Assembly: GCA_900769945.1 (NCBI GenBank)
Contig: CAAGIO010000029.1
Coordinates: 1 to 18,351, forward strand
Direction of reading: 5' to 3'
Length of the DNA: 18,351 nt
Source: Bacteroidales bacterium
GTDB lineage: Bacteria; Bacteroidota; Bacteroidia; Bacteroidales; F082
Made by a program: the position numbers and the translations under genes. This document shows positions 1-6,589 of this stretch, one piece after another (the stretch's first letter is position 1; each line of letters opens with the position of its first letter). The notes under the pieces are model-generated. The model saw only the letters and a list, made by a program, of their open reading frames with translations, was not told the origin of the DNA and searched no databases.

Positions 1-247
1 CATTGAGCCGTTGCCAGTGGAGAAGATGGCAAAATGCCGGCGTTATGAGGCAGAAAGCGGATGGTATGGACTGATGACATCAGATGGCAAGGTCATCACC
101 CCTCCTTCATATTGTAGCATCCAGGCAATAGGTTATGACATGTACCTTTGTAAGGACAATTACGAAGATGGTGTGATACTGAATGGTAAAGGTCAACCGA
201 CGAAGGAGCGAGCGGAGAGCCGAGTTTGCACGAGCTTTCCCGAGTGA
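1..247 (+). CDS. WG-repeat-like protein, C-terminal part (5' end outside window)
   Basis: The frame is open from base 2 to the TGA at 245-247, so this is the 3' end of a gene that starts before the window. The visible residues contain a pattern typical of WG repeats: a G-W-Y-G-L core, then a D-G-K-V-I-T-P-P-x-Y segment, then a second half-unit with G-V-I-L-N-G-K-G. WG-repeat proteins are common in Bacteroidales and mostly of unknown role, probably as beta-rich binding scaffolds. After that unit the protein ends in a charged tail (ERAESRVCTSFPE) unlike the repeat, encoded by a purine-rich stretch that continues past the stop codon. That tail may come from a repeat or a rearrangement rather than the original gene. 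No terminator is visible after it. The family call rests on a single repeat unit, so it is moderate. Confidence 0.6.
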   Translation, partial: IEPLPVEKMAKCRRYEAESGWYGLMTSDGKVITPPSYCSIQAIGYDMYLCKDNYEDGVILNGKGQPTKERAESRVCTSFPE

Positions 248-277
248 GGAGGAGGAAGACGGAAGTCAAAGGATTGG

Positions 278-433
278 TTAGGTTTCAGGATTGGCAGTGT
301 TCTCGGCAAACATATTGCTCATAGATGTTTGCTTGATATGATTGAGCAGGATGGCAGGATTGATGTACTTGCCATCCTTTTTTAGCGTCAAATGAAGATG
401 GGGACAGGTACTTAATCGATTCAAATCATCCAT
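278..433 (-). pseudogene. C-terminal fragment of an M23 (LytM-type) metallopeptidase
   Basis: A 51-codon minus-strand frame starts with ATG at 433-431 and ends with TAA at 280-278. Its residues 8-27 read S-T-C-P-H-L-H-L-T-L-K-K-D-G-K-Y-I-N-P, which matches the hallmark end of the M23 peptidase domain (STGPHLHxxxxxxGxxxNP). That motif carries the HxH pair that takes part in zinc binding and catalysis. The usual Gly before PHLH is Cys here. The upstream part of the domain, with the first zinc ligands, is absent. The frame remains open upstream to a TAG near 487 without recognisable M23 sequence, close to the transposase remnant. I infer a gene remnant cut off by insertion or deletion rather than a functional 51-residue enzyme. 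Confidence 0.55.
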
Positions 434-500
434 CGTAATTTTATTTAAGTTCAATACAAATGTATTAACAATTATTACTGTCCGCTAAACCAAAACTCAC

Positions 501-816
501 CTATCGCAACCCCTTGAATGTAAGGGGTTGGGCAATAGTTATTGTATGGATAAGCCCTTTATTGTATCTACGTATTTTCCGGCGGCTGTACGAGGAAAGT
601 GTTGACTTGTTGGCGTCATAAAGGTCACGATATACGTCCCCAAAGAACTTTTCTGAGCGTCTTGCATTTGCGTCTGACAATGTACTGCCACCCGTCAAAA
701 GACTTTATGTACCTTTCGCCGCCATGATTACGGCTCATTTCAACAATTTTTGGGGTCAAGCGATTTTTTTGCTGTCCATATACCGGCTGTCCGAAAAAAT
801 GTGTACCTTTGCCCAT
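501..816 (-). pseudogene. Decayed IS4-type (DUF4372) transposase remnant
   Basis: Two overlapping minus-strand frames together resemble one transposase. The first (816 to about 690) starts MGKGTHFFGQPVYGQ and continues with a HGGERYIKSFDGWQ segment, typical of the N-terminal DUF4372 domain of IS4-type transposases in Bacteroidota. The second frame (about 690 to 501) continues with STLSDANARRSEKFFGDVYRDLY and ends with a weakened TITxxxxLTFKG segment, which in intact enzymes leads into the DDE catalytic core. Roughly 50 residues normally found between GWQ and STLSDAN are missing, and that junction also shifts the frame. The rest of the catalytic domain is absent. This is a dead remnant. The stretch near 477-490 (minus strand TTTAGCGGACAGTA) could be an old element end, but no matching partner was found on the other side. 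Confidence 0.75.
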
Positions 817-856
817 GTTATCCGAGATTTTGTGGTGAAAACAAAGATAACAATTT

Positions 857-893
857 GGGCTGAATCCATTTGTGGATTCAGCCCCTTCTTTTT
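857..893 (+). terminator. Strong intrinsic-type terminator with no obvious gene upstream
   Basis: A perfect 12-bp stem (GGGCTGAATCCA at 857-868 pairing with 873-884) closes a 4-nt TTTG loop and is followed on the plus strand by a T-rich run (CTTCTTTTT). The reverse direction has no clear U tract. The nearest plus-strand gene end is at 247, so the transcript it terminates is unclear. It could end a small RNA or a lost gene. Confidence 0.75.
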
Positions 894-969
894 CCTGACT
901 TCGTCACTTAAAAAACATTGATTTATAAAATGTTAAAACATTGTGTTGCCTGATTTTGGGTGACGCTGC

Positions 970-1014
970 AAAAAAAACAAGAAGGAGATAAACAGACATT
1001 AGCGTTCATCTCCT
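970..1014 (-). terminator. Terminator of the DEAD-box helicase gene
   Basis: On the minus strand, 44 nt after the helicase stop codon, AGGAGATGAAC pairs with GTTTATCTCCT (plus-strand arms 1004-1014 and 983-993). This gives an 11-bp stem with one G-U pair around a 10-nt loop. It is followed by a T-rich tract ending in eight Ts (plus-strand A run 970-977). Confidence 0.8.
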
Positions 1015-1057
1015 CCAATTTTCTGTGCTAACACTTTAAGTGTTTATTGTCAAAGCG

Positions 1058-2875
1058 TTATCTTCTGCGTCTTGAGCTTCTCTTTCTCTCGGGGCGGTCA
1101 TCGTCGAAAGATTTCTTTCTTTTCTTTGACCTGCCGTCGTCATATTGTCTTTTGTCGTCGCGGAAGCTTTCTTTGTTTTTTCTTGACCTGCGTTCCGGCA
1201 TTTCGTCCTCGCGTTTGCTGCGGCTTTTTCTTTCTTTGCTTCTCCCTGATTTTTCTTTCGGTTCGCCTGTTGTTATTTCAACTCTGATACCGTCTTTGTT
1301 TTTCATCGGGTCGGCGAAGCAATCGACAACAAACTGAGCGTGGTCGCCATCGACGGCAACGAAGGAGTAATTTTCCATCAGGTCGATATGGCCGATGTTA
1401 ATATCTTTAGTGCGGGTTACATCATTTATCTTGCCAATCAGAGAGTTAGGCTTGATATGGTCTCTTTTTCCGAGTCCGAAGAAGAGGCGCACCATATTGC
1501 TGTCATCGTGTTGTTTTTTCTCTTTACTGCCGCTGCTTTTGCCTTCTCTTGTGTCGTCAACGTTAAGGTCTTTAGCGTCTTTATAGTAGTCGAGGAAGCG
1601 GTTGAAGTTCAGTGCCACGATACGAGTGATGAGTTCTTCGCGCGAGAGCCAGTTGAGTTTACGGAAGACTATTGGGAGATAGTCGTCGATGTCGTCGCGC
1701 ATGATATCCACGTTTTCGAGGTTGTCGATATGGCGGAACAGTTGTTTCTCGCATACTTGTTTGCCGGTAGGAATCATAGCCCTTTCAAAAGGCTGTTTGA
1801 TTTGTTTTTCAATAGCTTTAACCTTATGTTTTTCTTTGACATGCACGAGGCTAATGCAGATGCCGGTTTTGTCGGCGCGTCCTGTCCTTCCGCTTCTATG
1901 CACGTAGGTGTCGATGTCGTCCGGCAGGTTATAGTTGATGACGTGAGTCAGGTTGTTGACGTCGAGGCCGCGTGCTGCCACGTCTGTTGCCACGAGTATT
2001 TGGGTGAAGCCTTGGCGGAAATGCGACATCACGAGGTCTCTCTGGGCTTGCGAAAGGTCGCCATGCAGAGATGCCGCGTTGTAGCCGTCATGAATAAGGC
2101 TGTCTGCAACCTCTTGTGTCTCGAGCTTAGTGCGGCAGAACACTATACCGTATATTGATGGGAAGTAGTCGATGAGACGTTTGAGCGCGAGGTATCTGTC
2201 GTTAGCTCTGATAAGGTAATAGTTGTGTCTGACGTTTGAAGTGCCGGAGTTACGTTGTCCAATGGATATTCTCACCGGGTCTTTCATGTAGTGGTTGAGG
2301 ATTTTCTCCACCTCTACAGGCATTGTTGCAGAGAAAAGAAGGATGTTTTTCTCATCAGGCATATACTCAAGAATAGCATCGACATCTTCTTGGAAACCCA
2401 TGTCAAGCATTTCGTCAGCCTCATCAAGGACCATCCATTGAACATTGCTGAAGTCAACACGGTTGCGGCGAATCATGTCTTGTAGACGGCCCGGAGTAGC
2501 AACGATAATCTGTGGCTTCTTGGCTAATGCCTTGAACTGTTGCTCGATGCTCGCACCACCATATACGGGCACAATCATCACTTCAGGCATGTATTTAGCA
2601 TAACTAAGCAAATCCTTTGAAATCTGCATACATAACTCACGGGTTGGACATAGAACTAACGCCTGCACACAACGTTTCGAAGCGTCAATGTTCTGTAAAA
2701 GTGGCAGTCCGAACGCTGCTGTCTTTCCTGTACCTGTCTGCGCAAGTCCAACTAAATCAGTGCGTTGGTTTAATAATATTGGAAGAACTTCAGCCTGTAT
2801 AGGCATTGGTTCCTTGAATCCTAATTCATCTATAGCCTTTAGGATTGCAGGGTTTAAGTTGAAATCTTGAAACAT
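1058..2875 (-). CDS. DEAD-box ATP-dependent RNA helicase with DbpA-like C-terminal domain
   Basis: This 605-residue cytoplasmic protein should unwind RNA duplexes with ATP, probably in ribosome assembly or cold-type RNA remodelling, as for DeaD/CsdA and DbpA relatives. Visible motifs in order: Q motif (GFKEPMPIQ, 19-27), Walker A AQTGTGKT (45-52), PTRE (77-80), TPGR (127-130), DEAD (151-154), SAT (182-184), ARGLD (301-305) and HRSGRTGR (326-333). Residues about 461-537 match the DbpA RNA-binding domain, which in E. coli DbpA and B. subtilis YxiN targets 23S rRNA. A basic tail (about 540-605) of Arg/Lys/Ser/Asp-rich stretches follows, probably disordered and RNA-binding. The ATG at 2875 places the Q motif at its usual distance from the N-terminus. 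The gene diverges from the lipoprotein gene at 2941 and has its own terminator. A precise ortholog name (deaD, dbpA or cshA) cannot be assigned from sequence alone. Confidence 0.95.
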   Translation of the reverse strand: MFQDFNLNPAILKAIDELGFKEPMPIQAEVLPILLNQRTDLVGLAQTGTGKTAAFGLPLLQNIDASKRCVQALVLCPTRELCMQISKDLLSYAKYMPEVMIVPVYGGASIEQQFKALAKKPQIIVATPGRLQDMIRRNRVDFSNVQWMVLDEADEMLDMGFQEDVDAILEYMPDEKNILLFSATMPVEVEKILNHYMKDPVRISIGQRNSGTSNVRHNYYLIRANDRYLALKRLIDYFPSIYGIVFCRTKLETQEVADSLIHDGYNAASLHGDLSQAQRDLVMSHFRQGFTQILVATDVAARGLDVNNLTHVINYNLPDDIDTYVHRSGRTGRADKTGICISLVHVKEKHKVKAIEKQIKQPFERAMIPTGKQVCEKQLFRHIDNLENVDIMRDDIDDYLPIVFRKLNWLSREELITRIVALNFNRFLDYYKDAKDLNVDDTREGKSSGSKEKKQHDDSNMVRLFFGLGKRDHIKPNSLIGKINDVTRTKDINIGHIDLMENYSFVAVDGDHAQFVVDCFADPMKNKDGIRVEITTGEPKEKSGRSKERKSRSKREDEMPERRSRKNKESFRDDKRQYDDGRSKKRKKSFDDDRPERKRSSRRRR

Positions 2876-2889
2876 AGATTTAATTTAAG

Positions 2890-2920
2890 TTTGCAAAAAT
2901 ACAAAAAATTGCTATATTTG
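2890..2920 (+). promoter_or_regulatory. Bacteroidota-type promoter for the serine hydrolase lipoprotein
   Basis: TTTG at 2890-2893 and TATATTTG at 2913-2920 are separated by 19 nt, an exact fit to the -33/-7 promoter (TTTG, 19-21 nt, TAnnTTTG) used by the primary sigma factor of Bacteroidota. Transcription would start near 2927, about 14 nt before the ATG at 2941. Confidence 0.75.
2894..2901 (-). promoter_or_regulatory. Probable -7 promoter element for the helicase gene
   Basis: The minus strand reads TATTTTTG here, matching the Bacteroidota -7 consensus TAnnTTTG, 18 nt upstream of the ATG at 2875. No good -33 TTTG was found at 19-21 nt spacing. The element directly abuts the -33 element of the divergent promoter. 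Confidence 0.45.
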
Positions 2921-2940
2921 CCAGAATTTTTTTTGTTGAA

Positions 2941-4194
2941 ATGAAAAATAGATTTCTATTAGTAATCATACTGTTATTTTTAGTCTCTTGTTCATCGGAT
3001 AACAAGGATTATTATCTGGAGGAGGAGACAGAGGTCTGGCCGGAGGTAAATGTTGACAGTCTATTTTTTGATGTTGACAAGTCTATCATCGAGAAGAAAG
3101 AGGCTGATCTCGATAATTTCTTCAGCAGGCTTCATAAGAGGATAGGTTTTAACGGCACGGTGCTCTTCGCAGAGAAGGGCAGGGTGGTATTTGAGAAGGC
3201 GTATGGGTTCACCGACCTCCGGAGCCGCAAGGGTGAGTTGTGCGTTGACGATGTCTTTCAGTTGAGCTCGGTGTCGAAGATGTTCACTGCTGAGGCGGTG
3301 ATGATGCTTCATAGCCGCGGACTCCTTGACTATGACGCTGATATAACGAGTATTATTCCTGAATTTCCATATTCGGGCATTACCACGCGTATGCTGCTGA
3401 CGCATCGTTCAGGGCTCTCACGATATGAGTCGTTGGCCGATAAGTATTGGCCTGACAAGAAAGTGCCGTTCACCAATGATGATATGATAGAATATTATAT
3501 TAAGTATAAGCCTCAGCCTTATTTCAAGCCTGACAACGGTTTCAATTATAGTAACGTGAACTACGCCCTGCTCGCCTCTGTTGTTGAGCGCGTGTCGGGC
3601 AAGTCGTTCCCCGACTTCATGAAGGAAGAGCTCTTTGATGCCATAGCGATGAGGTCGTCGTTTATTTATGACATGCCTGCTGACACCCTTGTCTCAATGT
3701 ATATCCCCGATTGTGTGCAGGGTTATTATATGAAACGTCGTCCCCAGCGTGCCCAGAACGAGTACCTGAATGCTGTGAAAGGCGATAAGATTATGTTCTC
3801 CAATGTTGAAGATATGTACAGGTTCCGTGTTGCCATCGACTATGGGCTGCTCGTCCCTGACTCGATACAGGCGGAGGCGTTCGTTCCCGGAAGCCCGAAG
3901 TATTCAAAAAGAAAGGATAACTACGGCTTCGGCTGGCGTATATCTCGTAAATATGACAACTGCTTCTATCATTATGGCTGGTGGAAAGGCTATCGATCCT
4001 TCTTCCTTATCGATAATGATAACGACCGTACTCTCATCATACTTACTAACACTGACAAGAACCTCTCTTCTACGCAGTTCTGGAACTTGTTGAGAGACAA
4101 CAGTATCTCCCTTGCCCCCGCCTCAATAAATATCCCCGTCGTTGAGATAGAAGAGCAAATCAGATTCCCATACTCCTCGTTCAGAGAGCGTTAG
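2941..4194 (+). CDS. Serine hydrolase lipoprotein, class C beta-lactamase / PBP fold
   Basis: This 417-residue protein has a lipoprotein signal: short basic start, hydrophobic stretch and lipobox L-V-S-C with Cys17 as the lipid-anchored residue. The Asp/Glu-rich region after it may act as a surface-export signal, but it does not clearly match the known motif. The catalytic domain (about 60-390) carries the three motifs of the beta-lactamase-like serine hydrolase family: SVSK (Ser110, Lys113), YSN (203-205) and HYG (344-346), plus the family LLTHRSGL segment (152-159). Members include D-aminopeptidases, esterases, PBP4*-like DD-peptidases and class C beta-lactamases. The substrate cannot be told from sequence, and cell-wall peptides or esters are both possible. 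It has its own promoter and diverges from the helicase. Its 3' end overlaps the response regulator gene by 14 bp tail to tail. Confidence 0.9.
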   Translation: MKNRFLLVIILLFLVSCSSDNKDYYLEEETEVWPEVNVDSLFFDVDKSIIEKKEADLDNFFSRLHKRIGFNGTVLFAEKGRVVFEKAYGFTDLRSRKGELCVDDVFQLSSVSKMFTAEAVMMLHSRGLLDYDADITSIIPEFPYSGITTRMLLTHRSGLSRYESLADKYWPDKKVPFTNDDMIEYYIKYKPQPYFKPDNGFNYSNVNYALLASVVERVSGKSFPDFMKEELFDAIAMRSSFIYDMPADTLVSMYIPDCVQGYYMKRRPQRAQNEYLNAVKGDKIMFSNVEDMYRFRVAIDYGLLVPDSIQAEAFVPGSPKYSKRKDNYGFGWRISRKYDNCFYHYGWWKGYRSFFLIDNDNDRTLIILTNTDKNLSSTQFWNLLRDNSISLAPASINIPVVEIEEQIRFPYSSFRER

Positions 4195-4891
4195 CCCCTG
4201 TGTCACTGTGTACCACAAGCCGGTATCCGACACCATGGACGTTTTCCAACTTAACCCGCGGATCTACTTTTAGATAACGCCTCAGTTTTGTGACATACAC
4301 GTCCATGTTTCTCGAACTGAAATAATTGTTCTCCTGCCAGACTTTCTGTAACGCATACTGCCGCTCAACTACCTTGTTGATGTGCTGGCAAAACAAAGAT
4401 AACAGGTCCGACTCCTTGTTGGTCAGCTTCTTAGTGGTTTCATCAATGGTTAGAAACCTTGTGATAGAGTCAAAGGTGAAACTCCCGAATGAAAAAATGC
4501 GCCGGCTCTTCTCTGATAAAAACGCACGCTTGCTTATCGCTTCTATTCGTAAGGCTAACTCCTCAATACTCAACGGCTTGATGATGAAGTCGTCCGCACC
4601 TATCCTGAACCCCTCGATAATCTCAGAATGATTGCTTACCTCACCTATTAATATAATAGGTGTCTGGTCCCTTGTCCTCCTGATATCCCCGGCAAGCTCG
4701 AAACCGCTTATCCCCGGCAATGCCACATCTATCACTATCAAATCAAAATGAGTCTCGTAAAACTTGTCATGTGCCTCTGTCCCGTCAGTGCAGATAATAG
4801 TGTCGTAGCCTCTTGATGAAAAATACTCCTTCGCGATTACAGCAAAATCATAATCGCTGTCAGCCATTAAAATTTTAAAAGGTGTGTCCAT
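4181..4891 (-). CDS. OmpR/RprY-family response regulator with atypical receiver
   Basis: This is a 236-residue cytoplasmic DNA-binding protein. Residues 5-120 form a receiver domain with the presumed phosphoacceptor Asp55 (LIVIDVALPG) and the conserved Lys105 (FIIKPL). Residues about 130-228 form an OmpR/PhoB winged-helix domain ending in the usual HGVGYRL. Two key receiver positions look altered. The acidic Mg-binding pair is D11-S12, with Ser in place of the second acidic residue. The switch Thr/Ser before the usual Ala is Gly83 (LIGEVS). Activity may therefore not depend on standard phosphorylation, although Asp13 could substitute for the missing acid. No histidine kinase gene lies nearby, so it is an orphan here. 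The ATG at 4891 gives a normal-length receiver. The targets cannot be predicted. Confidence 0.9.
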   Translation of the reverse strand: MDTPFKILMADSDYDFAVIAKEYFSSRGYDTIICTDGTEAHDKFYETHFDLIVIDVALPGISGFELAGDIRRTRDQTPIILIGEVSNHSEIIEGFRIGADDFIIKPLSIEELALRIEAISKRAFLSEKSRRIFSFGSFTFDSITRFLTIDETTKKLTNKESDLLSLFCQHINKVVERQYALQKVWQENNYFSSRNMDVYVTKLRRYLKVDPRVKLENVHGVGYRLVVHSDTGANAL

Positions 4892-4949
4892 AATGTTTGA
4901 TTTTGGTCGGTTACTACGTCTTTGACCGTATCTAACCTTGTTTATATTG

Positions 4950-4957
4950 CAAATATA
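4950..4957 (-). promoter_or_regulatory. Probable -7 element of the response regulator, inside a small palindrome
   Basis: The minus strand reads TATATTTG, matching TAnnTTTG, about 59 nt upstream of the ATG at 4891. It lies inside the near-palindrome TATATTGCAAATATA (4943-4957; 6-bp arms around GCA), which could be an operator. No clear -33 element was found. Confidence 0.45.
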
Positions 4958-5073
4958 GGGCTTTTTACTTGATTATTTACATTGAAATGATATTTTTTTT
5001 GCCTCTTTTTTTGTTAATTTTTATTGTTTTTAATATTTCTTAAAATTTTTTTACCATGTTAAGAAAAAATGTG

Positions 5074-5081
5074 TATTTTTG
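5074..5081 (+). promoter_or_regulatory. Probable -7 element driving a small RNA upstream of pgi
   Basis: TATTTTTG matches the Bacteroidota TAnnTTTG consensus. A T-rich stretch (TTTTA, 5049-5053) lies at about the right distance for a weak -33 element. A start near 5088 is expected. No credible reading frame follows before the terminator at 5152-5187. Confidence 0.5.
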
Positions 5082-5087
5082 CAGTGC

Positions 5088-5187
5088 GAGACAGTGCGTA
5101 TTAAAAAGCATTGTTCGTAAAAGGTTTCATAAATTTTGGTTTTTGGTTCTAGGGGCTGCCTACTCTCAATAGGTAGTCCCTTTTTTT
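5088..5187 (+). ncRNA. Candidate small non-coding RNA of about 100 nt
   Basis: The stretch is bounded by a -7 promoter element (5074-5081) and a strong intrinsic terminator (5152-5187), with no convincing reading frame between. The pgi gene downstream has its own -7 element at 5224-5231, so this need not be the pgi leader. I do not recognise it as 6S RNA, tmRNA or SRP RNA. Alternatives are an attenuated 5' leader of pgi or a chance pairing of promoter and terminator. Confidence 0.4.
5152..5187 (+). terminator. Intrinsic terminator between response regulator and pgi
   Basis: GGGGCTGCCTA (5152-5162) pairs with TAGGTAGTCCC (5170-5180) as an 11-bp stem with two G-U pairs and a 7-nt loop, followed directly by seven Ts (5181-5187). 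It works only on the plus strand. It cannot serve the minus-strand regulator, which supports a separate transcript starting in this gap. Confidence 0.8.
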
Positions 5188-5223
5188 ATTAATGTATATA
5201 ATCTCGGTTTGGGATTTTTTTTG

Positions 5224-5231
5224 TATCTTCG
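5224..5231 (+). promoter_or_regulatory. Probable -7 element of pgi
   Basis: TATCTTCG is one mismatch from TAnnTTTG and lies 16 nt before the pgi ATG. A TTTG at 5208-5211 is only 12 nt away, too close for a standard -33 element, so the promoter call is tentative. Confidence 0.45.
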
Positions 5232-5247
5232 CAAAAAATAATTTATT

Positions 5248-6588
5248 ATGACAGATATTAGAGTAGAATTAGGATATGCTAAGAGTTTTCTTGCTGATAA
5301 TCAAATAGATAGTTTTAAGGCGCAGGTGCCTACAACCTTCAATACCATTTATAACGGGACCGGTGAGGGGAGCGATTTCCTTGGCTGGGTGGGTCTGCCT
5401 TCAAGCATCACTCCGGAATTTATCAAGGATATTAAGGATAAGGCCGAGGAGCTTCGTGCCAAGTCGGAGGTCTTCGTGGTGGTTGGTATTGGCGGCTCTT
5501 ATCTCGGTGCACGCGCTGTTATAGAGTCGATAACAGGGTATTTTTCTGACATTATCGATAACAGTAACCCTAAAATCGTTTATGCCGGACACAATATGAG
5601 TGAGGATTATATGTCGGAACTCCTCGAACTCCTCGACAAAAAGGAGTATTCGATGACGGTTATCTCAAAATCGGGGACAACAACCGAACCTGCTGTGGCT
5701 TTCAGATTGTTGAAGAAGCACATTGAGGAAAAATATGGCAGGGAAGAGGCGAGAAACCGCATCGTGGCGATAACCGACAAGGCTAAGGGCGCGCTGAAGA
5801 CCCTCGCTGATAATGAGGGATATAAGACATACGTGGTGCCTGACAACGTGGGCGGACGTTATTCGGTGCTTACCCCTGTCGGGCTGCTCCCCATAGCGGT
5901 GGCCGGCGTGAATATTGATGAACTCGTGGCAGGTGCCCGCCTGATGGAACGCTATTGTGTTGAAAACCAAAATGCTGATAATGTAGTGGCACAATATGCT
6001 GTTACCCGACAGGCTCTTTATCATTCAGGAAAGACCACGGAGATCCTCGTTAACTACGAGCCTCGCCTCCAATATTTCAGCGAATGGTGGAAGCAACTCT
6101 ATGGCGAGAGCGAGGGAAAAGAAGGAAAAGGCATCTTCCCCGCAAGCGTTACTTTCACTACCGACCTGCACTCTATGGGACAATATATACAAGAAGGTGT
6201 GCGCAACCTCTTTGAAACCGTCATCTCCGTGGAGAACCCGGCAAGGGAAGTCGTTGTGCCTGATGATGATGACAACCTCGACCAGATGAACTATCTCGCC
6301 GGAAGCCGTCTGAACAAGATTAACCGAACAGCAGAAAAAGCCACTATTATCGCACATGTTGACGGTGGCGTTCCTAACATCAGGATTTCAGTCCCAACAA
6401 TAAGCCCTAATGTTATTGGTCAACTCATTTATTTCTTTGAGATGGGCTGCGCATTAAGCGGATATATGCTGGGAATCAATCCTTTCAACCAGCCCGGCGT
6501 TGAGGCTTATAAGAAAAATATGTTTGCATTGCTCGGTAAGAAGGGCTATGAGGATTTAAAAGAGCAGTTAGAAAATAGGACATTTTGA
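5248..6588 (+). CDS. pgi: Glucose-6-phosphate isomerase
   Basis: This cytoplasmic enzyme interconverts glucose 6-phosphate and fructose 6-phosphate in glycolysis and gluconeogenesis. Its 446 residues match the short form of the family found in Bacteroidota and Firmicutes rather than the roughly 550-residue E. coli form. Visible features are the GIGGSYLGA segment (80-88), the phosphate-binding SKSGTTTEP loop (140-148), the signature GGRYSVLTPVG (202-212), a GESEGKEGKG segment with the likely catalytic Glu287, and a late QPGVEAYKKN segment with the conserved Lys. The ATG at 5248 follows a promoter-like element and gives a normal N-terminus. The stop is 1 nt before the U32 gene, so the two are probably co-transcribed, although their roles are not obviously related. 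Confidence 0.97.
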   Translation: MTDIRVELGYAKSFLADNQIDSFKAQVPTTFNTIYNGTGEGSDFLGWVGLPSSITPEFIKDIKDKAEELRAKSEVFVVVGIGGSYLGARAVIESITGYFSDIIDNSNPKIVYAGHNMSEDYMSELLELLDKKEYSMTVISKSGTTTEPAVAFRLLKKHIEEKYGREEARNRIVAITDKAKGALKTLADNEGYKTYVVPDNVGGRYSVLTPVGLLPIAVAGVNIDELVAGARLMERYCVENQNADNVVAQYAVTRQALYHSGKTTEILVNYEPRLQYFSEWWKQLYGESEGKEGKGIFPASVTFTTDLHSMGQYIQEGVRNLFETVISVENPAREVVVPDDDDNLDQMNYLAGSRLNKINRTAEKATIIAHVDGGVPNIRISVPTISPNVIGQLIYFFEMGCALSGYMLGINPFNQPGVEAYKKNMFALLGKKGYEDLKEQLENRTF

Positions 6589-6589
6589 T

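Noticed and set aside
507..530. A perfect 9-bp hairpin (CAACCCCTT / AAGGGGTTG)
   Set aside because: It falls in decayed transposase coding sequence that explains one arm, has no T run after it, and is probably coincidental.
724..921. A 65-codon plus-strand frame over the transposase remnant and terminator
   Set aside because: It is antisense to the recognisable transposase start and includes the terminator hairpin. No family resemblance.
1340..2158. A 272-codon plus-strand open frame opposite the helicase gene
   Set aside because: It lies wholly antisense to strong helicase motifs and shows no recognisable family. Long antisense frames like this arise from codon bias.
5041..5106. Very short ATG frame near the candidate small RNA (12 codons)
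   Set aside because: The ATG lies upstream of the predicted transcription start, and there is no ribosome-binding site or family resemblance.
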